Shown: positions 9,165 through 21,184, numbered from the stretch's first letter. The stretch: 64,000 nt of DNA from Azospirillum isscasi (GCF_030849505.1 NZ_JAUJFI010000003.1:37797-101796); one strand, 5' to 3'. Program-made: numbers and translations. The notes: generated by a model from the sequence alone, not told the origin.

Positions 9165-9214
9165 GCCCCCAAGGATAAGCGAAGCCGCCGCGCATTGGGA
9201 ACCGGCTTGTATGG

Positions 9215-9619
9215 TCAGCCGGGCAGGTTCAGGAACCGCATGACCTCCATCCGCACCGCCTGGATCTCCGACAGCCAGGACGCGGCCTCTTCCAAAGTCG
9301 GATCATCGGACACATCGCTCGCTTCGCCGGGATAGCGGTACAACGTCGCATAAGCGGTGAACTTTCCAAGGACGCACAGCGGCCCACGCGCCGGCTCGCC
9401 TGCCGGAATTCGCATGATGAGGGAGTCGATGTCGTGCGTCTTTGAAAAATCGATGTTCAAGGAAACCAACACCGCCTTGACCAGTTTCTCAGCCGCCTGT
9501 TGGCAATGATACGTGGCCGCCTTGATGGCCGGGCGATCCGACGCGAGGCAAAGCTCAACCGCGCGGATGTCCTCATCGACCGTGGCGATCCAGTCCCCCG
9601 GGCCGACCCTATGCGCCAT
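9215..9619 (-). CDS. HEPN-domain protein, putative toxin of a MNT/HEPN module
   Basis: 134-residue all-helical protein. ATYHCQQAAEKLVKAVLVSLNIDF (residues 35-58) followed by KTHDIDSL is the classic HEPN pattern, and ATLYRYPGEA later fits the same family. HEPN partners of minimal nucleotidyltransferases act as RNases or RNA-binding toxins in characterised pairs. The ATG at 9619 overlaps the stop region of the upstream MNT gene by 11 bases, so the pair is translationally coupled. The region is less GC-rich than its neighbours, which suggests acquisition by transfer. Whether this copy is toxic is not evident, because a catalytic Arg...His pair is not obvious. Confidence 0.85.
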   Translation of the reverse strand: MAHRVGPGDWIATVDEDIRAVELCLASDRPAIKAATYHCQQAAEKLVKAVLVSLNIDFSKTHDIDSLIMRIPAGEPARGPLCVLGKFTAYATLYRYPGEASDVSDDPTLEEAASWLSEIQAVRMEVMRFLNLPG

Positions 9620-9938
9620 AGACGCGCACCCCTTCACGGACCGCTTTGTAGCTGAGCGTGCCGACCTGCTCCCTGTTCGCCTCGAAGAAGGATCGCCGAC
9701 ACGGGATGACGTCCGCCGGGATGCCCGTCCCGGCCTTCGCAGCCTGCGCATAGACGGCGGAGCGATGCTCCCGTGGCGCATCGTCCGGCACCACGACCAG
9801 CAGGTCGTAATCGCTGTCCTCGCGCGCGTCGCCGCGCGCCCGGCTGCCGAACAGATAGACGGCTTCCGGTTTCAGGGCCGGGACGATCCGGTCCAGCAGG
9901 ATTTGCAGCTTCTGGTCAACCACCGCCATCGGAACCAT
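9609..9938 (-). CDS. minimal nucleotidyltransferase (MNT), putative antitoxin
   Basis: 109-residue nucleotidyltransferase of the DNA polymerase beta superfamily. The motif GSRARGDAREDSDYDL at residues 31-46 contains the Gly-Ser and the two metal-binding aspartates (D43, D45). In characterised MntA/HepT-type pairs this protein neutralises the HEPN toxin, in some systems by adenylylating it. It is upstream of and overlaps the HEPN gene. The start could be the ATG at 9938 (MVPMAVVDQ) or the one three codons later. The pair sits in the 840-bp space between a thioesterase gene and metH. Confidence 0.88.
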   Translation of the reverse strand: MVPMAVVDQKLQILLDRIVPALKPEAVYLFGSRARGDAREDSDYDLLVVVPDDAPREHRSAVYAQAAKAGTGIPADVIPCRRSFFEANREQVGTLSYKAVREGVRVYGA

Positions 9939-9947
9939 CCTGAGGGT

Positions 9948-9981
9948 GCCTCCGCTCCCATCATAACACGGGAACGGAGGC
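9948..9981. terminator. hairpin between metH and the MNT/HEPN pair
   Basis: GCCTCCG (9948-9954) pairs perfectly with CGGAGGC (9975-9981), and CCC/GGG extends the stem inward after a 2-base mismatch. It lies 26 bases after the metH stop. There is no long T tract, so it may be a weak terminator or an mRNA-stabilising hairpin. Confidence 0.45.
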
Positions 9982-10006
9982 GATGCCCCGGTTCAGGCGT
10001 GCCGCA

Positions 10007-13000
10007 TCACACGCTGAAATACTTCGCCCGCGGATGGTGCAGCACGATGGCCGAGGTGCTCTGCTCCGGGTGAAGCTGGTGCTCGTCGGACATCTCCACG
10101 CCGATCCGCCCGGCGTCGAGGAGCTTCAGAAGCTGCTCCTGGTCGGCGAGGTTCGGGCAGGCCGGGTAGCCGAAGCTGTAGCGGCTGCCGCGGTAGGCCT
10201 GCTGCAGCAGCTTCTCCTTGTCGCGGCTGTCCTCGGCGCCGTAGCCCAGCTCGGCGCGGATGCGGGCATGGACGTATTCCGCCATGGCCTCGGTCATCTC
10301 CACCGACAGGCCGTGCAGGTAGAGATAGTCCTGGTAGCGGTTCTCCGCGAACCAGTCCCGCGCCACGTCGGCGCAATGCTGGCCCATGGTGACGATCTGG
10401 AGGCCCAGCACGTCCCGCTCTCCGTCGTTCACATCGCGCAGGAAGTCGGCGATGCACTCCCCATCCTCCTTGCCCTGGCGCGGCAGGGTGAAACGGGCGA
10501 CCTCGCTGGCACCGTCCTCGGCAAACAGGATGACGTCGTCGCCATCGGCCGCCGCCTTCCAGTAGCCGTAGACGGCCTGGGGCCGCAGGATCTCCTCCTT
10601 GGCGGCGATCTGGAGGATGCGGTCGAGCACCGGGCGAAGCTCCTTCTTCGCCCACTCCTTGAACTCCTCGAAGGACTTGCCGTCCTTCCGGTAGCCCCAC
10701 TGGAGCTGATAGAGCATCCGCTCGTTCAGGTAGGTGACCAACGTCTTCAGCGGGACATGCTCGATGACCTTCGGCCCCCAGAAGGGCGGGGTCGGCACCG
10801 GCACGCCCTCGGCCAGACGGGTGCGGCGGGCGCGGGCGGCGTCCTTGTCCACCGGGCCGACCGTGGCGCTGGTCGCCTGCCCCAGCACGCGGCGGCGGTT
10901 GACCGCCCGGCCCGCCCGCTTGGCCTGCTGGATGGCGAGCTGCTGGTCGAAGCTGCCGCCGACCACCTGATCCATCAGGGTCAGCCCGTCGAAGGCGTCG
11001 CCCGCATAGGCGACGCGGCCCGAGCCGTAGGAGGCCACGCAATCCGTCTCCACATAGGCGCGGGTCAGCGCGGCGCCGCCGAGCAGGACCGGCACCTCCA
11101 GCCCCTCGCGGGTCATCTCCTCCAGGTTCTCGCGCATGACGACGGTGGACTTCACCAGCAGGCCGGACATGCCCACGGCGTCGGCCTTGTGCTCCTTCGC
11201 CGCCTGGATGATCGCGCCGACCGGCTGCTTGATGCCCAGGTTGACGACCTTGTAGCCGTTGTTGGTCAGGATGATGTCCACGAGGTTCTTGCCGATGTCG
11301 TGGACGTCGCCCTTCACGGTGGCCAGCACCATGGTGCCCTTCTGCTGGCCGTCCAGCTTCTCCATGTGCGGCTCCAGCCACGCCACGGCGGCCTTCATGG
11401 TCTCCGCGGACTGGAGCACGAAGGGAAGCTGCATCTTGCCGGCGCCGAACAGCTCGCCCACCACCTTCATGCCGTCCAGCAGGTAGGTGTTGATGATCTC
11501 CAGCGGCGGATGGGTCTTCATCGCCTCGGCGAGATCGTCCTCCAGACCGGTGCGGTCGCCGTCGACGATGCGCTCCTTCAGCCGTTCCTCGACCGTCTCG
11601 GCGCGGGCCTTCTTCTTGGCGTCCGCGGCCTTGCGGCCCTCGAACAGCGCGATGAAGGACTGGAGCGGGTCGTAGCCTTCGGCGCGGCGGTCGAAGATCA
11701 GGTCCTCGGCGGTCTTGACCTCCTTTTCGGGGATCAGGTGCAGCGGCATGATCTTCGACACATGCACGATGGCGCCGGTCATGCCGCGCTTCACCGCATG
11801 GTCGAGGAAGACGGAGTTCAGGACGTGGCGGGCCGCCGCGTTCAGGCCGAAGGAGACGTTCGACAGGCCCAGGATGATCTGGCAGCCGGGCATCTCGCGG
11901 GAGATCGCCTCGATGCCCTCCAGCGTCCAGATGGCCAGCTTGCGGTCGTCCTCGTTGCCGGTGGCGATGGTGAAGGTCAGCGGGTCGAACAGCAGGTCGT
12001 GGGCCGGCAGGCCGTATTCGTTGACCGCGAGGTCATAGAGGCGCTTGGCGATGGCGAGCTTGCGCTCCGGCGTCTTCGCCATGCCCTCCTCGTCGATGGT
12101 CAGCGCGATCACCGCCGCGCCGAACTTCTTGGCCAGCGCCAGTCGCTTGCGGGCCGGTTCCTCGCCGTCCTCGAAGTTGATGGAGTTGACGATCGCCTTG
12201 CCGCCGTAAAGCGCCAGCGCCTTCTCCAGAACGATGTATTCGGTGGAGTCGATGACCAGCGGCGCCGTGACCGAGCCGGAGAAGCGCTGGACGACCGCCT
12301 GCATCTCCGCCACCTCGTCGCGCCCGACGAAGGCGGTGCAGACGTCCAGCGTGTGGCTGCCCTCCTTCACCTGCTCGCGGGCCATCTCGACGCAGCCGTC
12401 CCAGTCGTTCCTCTCCTGAAGCTCGCGCCACTTCTTCGAGCCGTTGGCGTTGCAGCGCTCGCCGATGGCGAAGAAGGCGTTCTCCTGGCGCAGCGTGACC
12501 TGGGAGTAGAGCGAGGCGACCGCCGGCACCCAATGGACCGTGCGGCCCTTCGGGTTCGGGCGGTGCGAGCCCGCCGGGGCCAGCTTGCGCAGCATCTGGT
12601 TGGCCGCCGCGATGTGCGGGACGTTGGTGCCGCAGCAGCCGCCGACGAGGTTCACCCCGTCCTCGGTCACGAAGCGCTCCAGCCAGTGGGCGAAGTCCTC
12701 GGCGCGCAGCGGGTAGTGGGTCTTGCCGTCCACCAGCTCCGGCAGGCCGGCGTTGGGCTGCACGGAGACGAGGCCCGGCCAGTTCTGGGTCAGCCACTTC
12801 ACATGCTCGCTCATCTCCAGCGGGCCGGTGGCGCAGTTCAGCCCCATCAGCGGCACGTCCAGCGCCTGGATCACCGTCGCCGCCGCGGCGATGTCGGTGC
12901 CGACCAGCAGCGTGCCGGTCGTCTCCACCGTCACCTGCACGAAGACCGGCGTGTCGGTGCCGGCCTCGGCGCGGGCGCGCTTGATGCCGTTGACCGCGGC

Positions 13001-13498
13001 CTTGATCTGCAACGGGTCCTGGCAGGTCTCCACCAGGATGGCGTCGGCGCCGCCGGCGATCAGGCCCGCCGCCTGGACGAAGAAGCTGTCCTCAAGCTCC
13101 TGATAGGGGATGTGCCCCAGGCTGGGCAGCTTGGTGCCCGGCCCGACCGAGCCGATGACGAAGCGCGGCTGGCCGTCCTTGAAGGTTTCCGCCGCCTCGC
13201 GCGCCAGTTCGACGGCGCGCTGGTTGATCTCGAACGCCTTCTCGGAGATGCCGAACTCGCCCAGCGTCACCGGGGAGGCGCCGAAGGTGTCGGTCTCCAC
13301 CATGTCCGCGCCGGCCTCGTAATAGCCGCGGTGGATTTCCCGCACGATGTCCGGGCGCGACAGCGGCAGGATGTCGGTGCAGTTCTCGTGCCCCCAATAA
13401 TCCTTCTCCACGTCGAGATCGAGCGCCTGGATGCGGCTGCCGAACCCGCCGTCGCAGAGCAGGACGCGGTCGCGGAGAGTGTCGAGAATGTGCGGCAT
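10007..13498 (-). CDS. metH: cobalamin-dependent methionine synthase
   Basis: Transfers the methyl group of 5-methyltetrahydrofolate through cobalamin to homocysteine. All four modules are present in 1163 residues. The homocysteine domain has its zinc cysteines in NCATG (C222) and GGCCGTN (C288, C289). A pterin-binding domain (around FAIGERCNANGSKKW) follows. The B12 domain has DVHDIGKN, with the cobalt-ligand histidine at 733. The C-terminal activation domain includes YGYWKAAADGDDV and YRGSRYSFGYPACPNL. It is the last gene of the sahR-metF-DUF29-metH series on the minus strand, 60 bases after DUF29. No cobalamin riboswitch is visible upstream. Confidence 0.98.
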   Translation of the reverse strand: MPHILDTLRDRVLLCDGGFGSRIQALDLDVEKDYWGHENCTDILPLSRPDIVREIHRGYYEAGADMVETDTFGASPVTLGEFGISEKAFEINQRAVELAREAAETFKDGQPRFVIGSVGPGTKLPSLGHIPYQELEDSFFVQAAGLIAGGADAILVETCQDPLQIKAAVNGIKRARAEAGTDTPVFVQVTVETTGTLLVGTDIAAAATVIQALDVPLMGLNCATGPLEMSEHVKWLTQNWPGLVSVQPNAGLPELVDGKTHYPLRAEDFAHWLERFVTEDGVNLVGGCCGTNVPHIAAANQMLRKLAPAGSHRPNPKGRTVHWVPAVASLYSQVTLRQENAFFAIGERCNANGSKKWRELQERNDWDGCVEMAREQVKEGSHTLDVCTAFVGRDEVAEMQAVVQRFSGSVTAPLVIDSTEYIVLEKALALYGGKAIVNSINFEDGEEPARKRLALAKKFGAAVIALTIDEEGMAKTPERKLAIAKRLYDLAVNEYGLPAHDLLFDPLTFTIATGNEDDRKLAIWTLEGIEAISREMPGCQIILGLSNVSFGLNAAARHVLNSVFLDHAVKRGMTGAIVHVSKIMPLHLIPEKEVKTAEDLIFDRRAEGYDPLQSFIALFEGRKAADAKKKARAETVEERLKERIVDGDRTGLEDDLAEAMKTHPPLEIINTYLLDGMKVVGELFGAGKMQLPFVLQSAETMKAAVAWLEPHMEKLDGQQKGTMVLATVKGDVHDIGKNLVDIILTNNGYKVVNLGIKQPVGAIIQAAKEHKADAVGMSGLLVKSTVVMRENLEEMTREGLEVPVLLGGAALTRAYVETDCVASYGSGRVAYAGDAFDGLTLMDQVVGGSFDQQLAIQQAKRAGRAVNRRRVLGQATSATVGPVDKDAARARRTRLAEGVPVPTPPFWGPKVIEHVPLKTLVTYLNERMLYQLQWGYRKDGKSFEEFKEWAKKELRPVLDRILQIAAKEEILRPQAVYGYWKAAADGDDVILFAEDGASEVARFTLPRQGKEDGECIADFLRDVNDGERDVLGLQIVTMGQHCADVARDWFAENRYQDYLYLHGLSVEMTEAMAEYVHARIRAELGYGAEDSRDKEKLLQQAYRGSRYSFGYPACPNLADQEQLLKLLDAGRIGVEMSDEHQLHPEQSTSAIVLHHPRAKYFSV

Positions 13499-13558
13499 GG
13501 GAAGGTCGGGTCCGTTTCGGAAGGAAGGTCGGGCGGAAAGGTTCGGAGATTCAGAGGT

Positions 13559-14032
13559 TCAGTCGAGGCCGTGGCGGTTCGCCGGCCACCAGCCTTCATC
13601 GAGCAGGTGCTCGAGCGCATAGGGGCAATCGGACGGAAGGTCCCGTTCATCGACGCGATCCTGTCCGAGCCCGTCGATGGCGAGGCCGCGGCCACGGTGG
13701 AACGCCAACGGAAGATCCACATGGCCCTTCAGGCTGGGGCTGTCGGCCAACGCATCGACCGCGGCCGCACGCTGCTCGCGTACAGACTTCCGCCAGCCGC
13801 TGCGCGGGTCGGAGGCCGGGGAGAATTCCAGTTTCAGCAGATGTTCGATGACATGGGCAAGGTGGCTGCTGATCGCGCGCCGGTCGTTCCTGCCCATGTC
13901 CTCGATCTCCTCCGCCACATGATCCCAGTCGATGGGCGTGTTCAGGCGTTCGCGGGCGGCTTCGCGGAGGAGGCGCGCCTGTTCCTGGGTCCAGGCGTAG
14001 AAGTCGTCGTCGTATCCGATCCGGCTGTCCAT
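13559..14032 (-). CDS. DUF29-family protein
   Basis: 157-residue protein recognisable as DUF29 from YDDDFYAWTQEQARLLREAARERLNTPIDWDHVAEEIEDMGRNDRRAISSHLAHVIEHLLKLEFSP, where the W-x-x-x-Q-A-x-L-L-R and E-E-I-E-D-M/L-G patterns are diagnostic. The biochemical function of the family is unknown. It lies in the same direction between metF (53 bases upstream) and metH (60 bases downstream), so it may be co-transcribed with methionine-cycle genes, although DUF29 genes are widely scattered in such genomes and the position may be accidental. Confidence 0.85.
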   Translation of the reverse strand: MDSRIGYDDDFYAWTQEQARLLREAARERLNTPIDWDHVAEEIEDMGRNDRRAISSHLAHVIEHLLKLEFSPASDPRSGWRKSVREQRAAAVDALADSPSLKGHVDLPLAFHRGRGLAIDGLGQDRVDERDLPSDCPYALEHLLDEGWWPANRHGLD

Positions 14033-14085
14033 GGCCCTTCCTCCGCGACCGCGATCATCCGCAACACCCTAACATAGGGGCGCGG

Positions 14086-17129
<3,044 letters not shown>

Positions 17130-17223
17130 GGAGGCGGCCTGCCGCGGTCGCGACCGCCGGCACTCGATCCTTTGACCGATTGAGTGTTGACAAAGCCCCC
17201 GCGGCAGCCACTTTTGCCTTGCC

Positions 17224-17841
17224 ATGCTGACACGTCGCCTGTTTCTCGTGTGCGCGGCCCTGCTCGCGGTGAGCAGCTGGGCCGCCCGTCCCGCCGCCGC
17301 ACAGTCGGCCGATCCGGGCGCAACCGCGTTCATCCAGTCGCTGGGGAACGAGGCCGTCGCCACCTTCTCGAACAAGAGCCTGTCGCGCGAACAGGCGGTG
17401 CAGCGCTTCCGCAACCTGCTCTACCAAGGCTTCGACGTGGCCTACATCGGGCGCTGGGTGCTGGGCCGCTACTGGAACTCCGCCACGCCGCAGCAGCATG
17501 ACGAATACCAGAAGCTGTTCGAGCGGCTGATCGTCAACACCTACGCCGACCGCTTCGTCGAGTATTCGGGCGAGACCTTCCGGATCACCGGGTCCCGCGT
17601 GGAAGGCGAAGCGGACACGATGGTCACCACCCAGATCGTCCGCCCAAGCGGCCCGCCGGTGAATGTGGACTGGCGCGTGCGCAAGCGCGACGCCGCCTAC
17701 AAGATCATCGACGTGGTGGTCGAAGGCGTCAGCATGGGCGTGACCCAGCGTCAGGAATTCGCCTCCGTCATCAGCCAGAACGGCGGGCGGGTCGAAGGGT
17801 TGCTCCAGGCGCTCCGCCAGAAGGTGGGCAACGCGGGCTGA
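17224..17841 (+). CDS. mlaC: MlaC periplasmic phospholipid-binding protein
   Basis: Periplasmic carrier of the Mla pathway (Ttg2D/MlaC family), 205 residues. It has a Sec signal peptide (MLTRRLFLVCAALLAVSSWAARPAAA, cleavage near residue 26). The mature part has FRNLLYQGFDVAYIGRWVLGRYW, FERLIVNTYADRF, and the late DVVVEGVSMGVTQRQEFASVI, which is the conserved lipid-pocket helix region of the family. It pairs with mlaA upstream and is closed by an intrinsic terminator at 17885. Confidence 0.93.
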   Translation: MLTRRLFLVCAALLAVSSWAARPAAAQSADPGATAFIQSLGNEAVATFSNKSLSREQAVQRFRNLLYQGFDVAYIGRWVLGRYWNSATPQQHDEYQKLFERLIVNTYADRFVEYSGETFRITGSRVEGEADTMVTTQIVRPSGPPVNVDWRVRKRDAAYKIIDVVVEGVSMGVTQRQEFASVISQNGGRVEGLLQALRQKVGNAG

Positions 17842-17884
17842 CCGGTTCCAGACCAGCCACCCGGCCACACCGGGCCTTTATCAC

Positions 17885-17909
17885 GGGCTGCCTTCGGGCG
17901 GCCCTTTTT
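17885..17909 (+). terminator. intrinsic terminator of mlaA-mlaC
   Basis: GGGCTGCC, loop TTCG, GGCGGCCC (8-bp stem with one G-U pair and a stable UUCG tetraloop), directly followed by TTTTT. It lies 43 bases after the mlaC stop. Confidence 0.9.
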
Positions 17910-18039
17910 CATGCCCTGTTTTCTCTTGCTCCATATTTCATCAAGGTCCAAACGGCGATTCCGTGACGAACCCGTCCGGAAGAGGTATGGTCGCGCGCAA
18001 AGCCACTCCAGTGTGTTGCAGCAGCGGACGCCCCATCCG

Positions 18040-19521
18040 ATGGCCGACCGGACTCCGAACGAGATCGAAGAGATCAAGGCGATCATCCTCGCCCACCAGA
18101 CGTGGCTGAAACGCCGCGGCGGGCGGCGCGCCGACCTCAGCTTCCGCGATCTTTCGAACCTCAACCTCGACCGGGTGAACCTGAACGGGGCGAAGCTGGC
18201 CGGGGCCAACCTGGTGGGGAGCCGGCTCGTCCGGGCCGACCTGTCGCAGGCCGACCTGTTCGGCACCGACATGGAGGGAGCCAACCTGACCGCGGCGACG
18301 CTGATCGGCGTGGACCTGCGCGGCGCCAACCTGCACCGGGCCGTGCTGACCGACGCCAACCTCCGCGGCGCCGACTTCCGTGCCGGATCGCTGATGAGCG
18401 GCGTGGAGGACAAGCCGCGCAGCGACGGCGTCACCCGCCTGACCGAAGCGAAGATGGAGCGTTCCATCCTGGCCGGCGCGAACTTCACGGGCTGCGACCT
18501 CAGCGGCGCGGACCTGAACGACGCCGACCTGACGGGCGCCGACATGACCGCCGCCGTTCTGGTCGGCGCCGATTTCTGGGGAGCCACGCTGGACGGCGTG
18601 ACCTTCGACGGCACGACCATCGACGAGGCGACGCTGGACCGCAACTACCTGCCCGCCTCCCTTCCGGAGAACGCCATCGTCAAGCCGGCCTACAAGTCCA
18701 TGCCGTCGGCGGAGTTCCTGGAGGCCGTCGCCGAGCATGAGCGGTGGGTGAACAGCCAGGGGGCGGAGGGGCGCCACCTCGACCTCGACCTCGTGTCGGT
18801 GATCGGGGCGGACCTGACGGGGCGCGTGCTCGCCGCCGCCCGGCTGCGCCGCTGCCGCCTGATGGGCGTCCGGCTGCGCAAGGCCAGCCTGGAGATGGCC
18901 GATCTGTCCTATACGGAGCTGGTCGGGGCAGACCTGACCGAAGCCTGCCTGAACGGCACCAACCTGCGCCGCGCCGGGCTCATCCGCGCCGTTCTGGCAC
19001 GCGCGGACGCCCGCCCCGCCCGCCTGTCCGGCGACCGTCCCTGGCCCGCCAACTTCGACGGCGCCAACCTGTCCGGTGCCGACCTGCGCGATGCCCGCAT
19101 GGAGGACGCCGTCCTGCGCTCCGCCAGGCTGGCCGGCGCGAAGCTCGACGGCACGGGCATCACCGTGGCGGAGGCCACAGCCCCGCCCCCGCCGCCGGCC
19201 CAGGTGGAACGGCGCACGCAGAAGCGCTACGTCTATCCGAACCTGATCGTCGAGACCGACCGGGGTGCCCACCCAACGCGCAACTGGTCCATCGGCGGCC
19301 TCTGCCTGCGGGTGCCGGACGATCTGTTCCACGAGGGCGAGACGATCGACGCGCGCCTGTCCGTGGAGGGGCGGGACGACGTTACGGCCACCGCGCGGAT
19401 GGTGGTCGTGAACGAAGGCGTGGGCAAGGGGCAGGTTTCCGTCCGCTTCCACCAGTACGGCGACGATCTCAAGCTGCTGCTGAAGACGGCCTTCCTGGAG
19501 CACCAGAAGCTGGAAGGATAG
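18040..19521 (+). CDS. pentapeptide-repeat protein with C-terminal PilZ domain
   Basis: 493-residue cytoplasmic-looking protein without a signal peptide. Two blocks of pentapeptide repeats (about residues 35-210 and 245-380, e.g. LNGAKLAGANLVGSRLVRAD) form beta-helices, separated by a helical segment near residues 215-245. The C-terminal 100 residues are a PilZ c-di-GMP-binding domain: RTQKR (392-396) supplies RxxxR and NWSIGG (415-420) supplies (D/N)xSxxG. The fusion suggests a c-di-GMP-responsive scaffold; targets are unknown. The ATG at 18040 is chosen because the frame upstream to 17911 overlaps the terminator region. The next gene is 98 bases downstream. Confidence 0.85.
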   Translation: MADRTPNEIEEIKAIILAHQTWLKRRGGRRADLSFRDLSNLNLDRVNLNGAKLAGANLVGSRLVRADLSQADLFGTDMEGANLTAATLIGVDLRGANLHRAVLTDANLRGADFRAGSLMSGVEDKPRSDGVTRLTEAKMERSILAGANFTGCDLSGADLNDADLTGADMTAAVLVGADFWGATLDGVTFDGTTIDEATLDRNYLPASLPENAIVKPAYKSMPSAEFLEAVAEHERWVNSQGAEGRHLDLDLVSVIGADLTGRVLAAARLRRCRLMGVRLRKASLEMADLSYTELVGADLTEACLNGTNLRRAGLIRAVLARADARPARLSGDRPWPANFDGANLSGADLRDARMEDAVLRSARLAGAKLDGTGITVAEATAPPPPPAQVERRTQKRYVYPNLIVETDRGAHPTRNWSIGGLCLRVPDDLFHEGETIDARLSVEGRDDVTATARMVVVNEGVGKGQVSVRFHQYGDDLKLLLKTAFLEHQKLEG

Positions 19522-19619
19522 CGGGAAGCGCGCCCTCTCTCCCGCTGCACATGGGGGCCGAGAGGATTTCCCGATCTTGCGTGTGCGTGCTATCGAACGA
19601 GGCAGAACCACGATCCGAG

Positions 19620-20225
19620 ATGACCAGTCCCATGCGCCGCATCCGCTCCGGCGCCGCCTCGGCGATGCTGGCGGCCACGCTCCTTACGGCCTGCCAGACC
19701 ACCGGCGCCCCTCCCCCTCCCACGGAGCAGGCCCGGCCGCTGCCCCCCGACAAGCCCGCCTCCCCCCTGTCCGACGCGCCGGGGCGGGTCGTCGCGCAGA
19801 ACAAGGGCTGGATCGTGCGGGCGCATCCGGCAACGAAGACCGGGTCCGCCTACTGCTACGCCACGCGGACGGACGATTCCTCGCCCCTCTCCTTCCGGGC
19901 GACGGCGAAGGGGGCCGCCATGCTGGTGAACGCCGACCCGCACGCCCAGGCCAAGGGCACGGAAAGCCGCCTGACCGCCATTTTCCCGGATGGCGAGACC
20001 ATGGCGCTGGAAGCCACCCCCCTGCCGGACGGCGGGGTGGTGGTGCCGGTGGAACTGCCGAAATACGAGGATCTGTTCGAACCCTTCATGCGGTCGCGCG
20101 CCGTGACGCTGCAACAGGATGGCGGCAGGACGGACATCGGCGACGTGAATCTGGGGGGTTCCTCCTGGGCGCTGAACGCGCTGGACGAGTGCCGCATCCT
20201 CCACACGGACGCCGAGAAGAGCTGA
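19620..20225 (+). CDS. putative lipoprotein of unknown function
   Basis: 201 residues. The N-terminus MTSPMRRIRSGAASAMLAATLLTAC has a lipobox with the cysteine at about residue 25, followed by a Pro-rich spacer (PPPPTEQARPLPPDKPASP). The folded part, from about residue 60, includes two further cysteines and ends DVNLGGSSWALNALDECRILH. Proteins of this outline with a conserved single-domain beta-rich body are common in Rhodospirillales but I cannot name a family. The ATG at 19620 or 19632 could be used. Confidence 0.7.
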   Translation: MTSPMRRIRSGAASAMLAATLLTACQTTGAPPPPTEQARPLPPDKPASPLSDAPGRVVAQNKGWIVRAHPATKTGSAYCYATRTDDSSPLSFRATAKGAAMLVNADPHAQAKGTESRLTAIFPDGETMALEATPLPDGGVVVPVELPKYEDLFEPFMRSRAVTLQQDGGRTDIGDVNLGGSSWALNALDECRILHTDAEKS

Positions 20226-20287
20226 CCCGCGCGGGGCGCAACGGGCGCCGCGTTGACCGGACCCGAATGCGTCTCTAGCCTTGTACG

Positions 20288-21175
20288 ATGCGCAACGCCC
20301 ACATCGCTCTGGCCCTCGCCGTCGCGGCAATCTGGGGCTTCAACTTCGTCGCCATCAAGGTCGGTCTGGCGGACTTTCCGCCGATCCTGTTCTGCGCCCT
20401 GCGCTTCGCGCTGGCGGCCCTGCCGCTTCTGGTGCTGGGCCTGCGCGGCGGACCGCCGGTGCCCTGGCGCTACATCCTGGGCATCGGGGTGGTGCTGGGG
20501 GTGGTGAAGTTCTCGCTGCTGTTCGTCGGGATGGACATCGGCATGCCGGCGGGGCTGTCGTCGCTGGTGCTGCAATCGCAAGCCTTCTTCACCGCCCTGT
20601 TCGCCGCGGCGGTGCTCGGCGAGCGACCCGGACCGAAGCAGGTGCTGGGCATGGCCGTGGCCTTCTCCGGCATCGGGCTGATCGCGGTGGAGATGCCGGC
20701 GGGCGATTCCCTGCTCGGGCTCGGGCTGGTGATCGCGGCGGCGGCGGCCTGGGGCGTGTCGAACCTGCTGATGAAGCAGGCCAAGGCGCCCGACCTGTTC
20801 CGCATGATGCTGTGGGTCAGCGCGGTGCCGCCGATTCCGCTGCTGTTGCTGTCGCTGGGGCTGGAGGGGCCGGACCGGGTGTGGCACGCCCTGACCAACC
20901 TGACGCCGCTGGGGTTCGGGGCCGCCGCCTACATCGCCTTCGGCGCGACTTTGTTCGGATTCGCCGCCTGGGGCTTCCTGCTGCGCCATTACCCGGCCAG
21001 CCTCGTGGCGCCCTTCTCCCTGCTGGTGCCGGTCTTCGGGATGAGTTCCAGCGCGCTGTTCCTGGGCGAGAGCTTCACGCCGCTGAAGATGGCCGGCGCG
21101 CTTCTCGTTCTCGCCGGGCTGGCGGTGGCCGTGCTGAAGCTTCCCTCCGCACGGCCCGCCACCCATCGTCCCTGA
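20288..21175 (+). CDS. EamA/DMT-family inner-membrane transporter
   Basis: 295 residues with ten predicted membrane helices in two EamA repeats: IALALAVAAIWGFNFVAIKVGL at the start, and the second repeat opening at LGLGLVIAAAAAWGVSNLLMKQA. YdcZ/RhaT-like relatives export amino acids or other metabolites; the substrate cannot be inferred here. It ends 9 bases from the convergent dienelactone hydrolase gene with no terminator between them. Confidence 0.9.
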   Translation: MRNAHIALALAVAAIWGFNFVAIKVGLADFPPILFCALRFALAALPLLVLGLRGGPPVPWRYILGIGVVLGVVKFSLLFVGMDIGMPAGLSSLVLQSQAFFTALFAAAVLGERPGPKQVLGMAVAFSGIGLIAVEMPAGDSLLGLGLVIAAAAAWGVSNLLMKQAKAPDLFRMMLWVSAVPPIPLLLLSLGLEGPDRVWHALTNLTPLGFGAAAYIAFGATLFGFAAWGFLLRHYPASLVAPFSLLVPVFGMSSSALFLGESFTPLKMAGALLVLAGLAVAVLKLPSARPATHRP

Positions 21176-21184
21176 CGGATCGGA

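Noticed and set aside
9620..9781. N-terminal extension of the HEPN protein
   Set aside because: The extra 54 codons are out-of-frame MNT sequence, Arg/Ser-rich and not HEPN-like; the ATG at 9619 gives the family start.
13499..13558. Cobalamin or SAM riboswitch before metH
   Set aside because: The 60-bp gap is too short and holds no recognisable B12-box or SAM-II fold.
9983..14077. 1364-codon open frame antisense to metH
   Set aside because: Shadow of the GC-rich metH and DUF29 genes; no family motif, while the opposite strand encodes a full methionine synthase.
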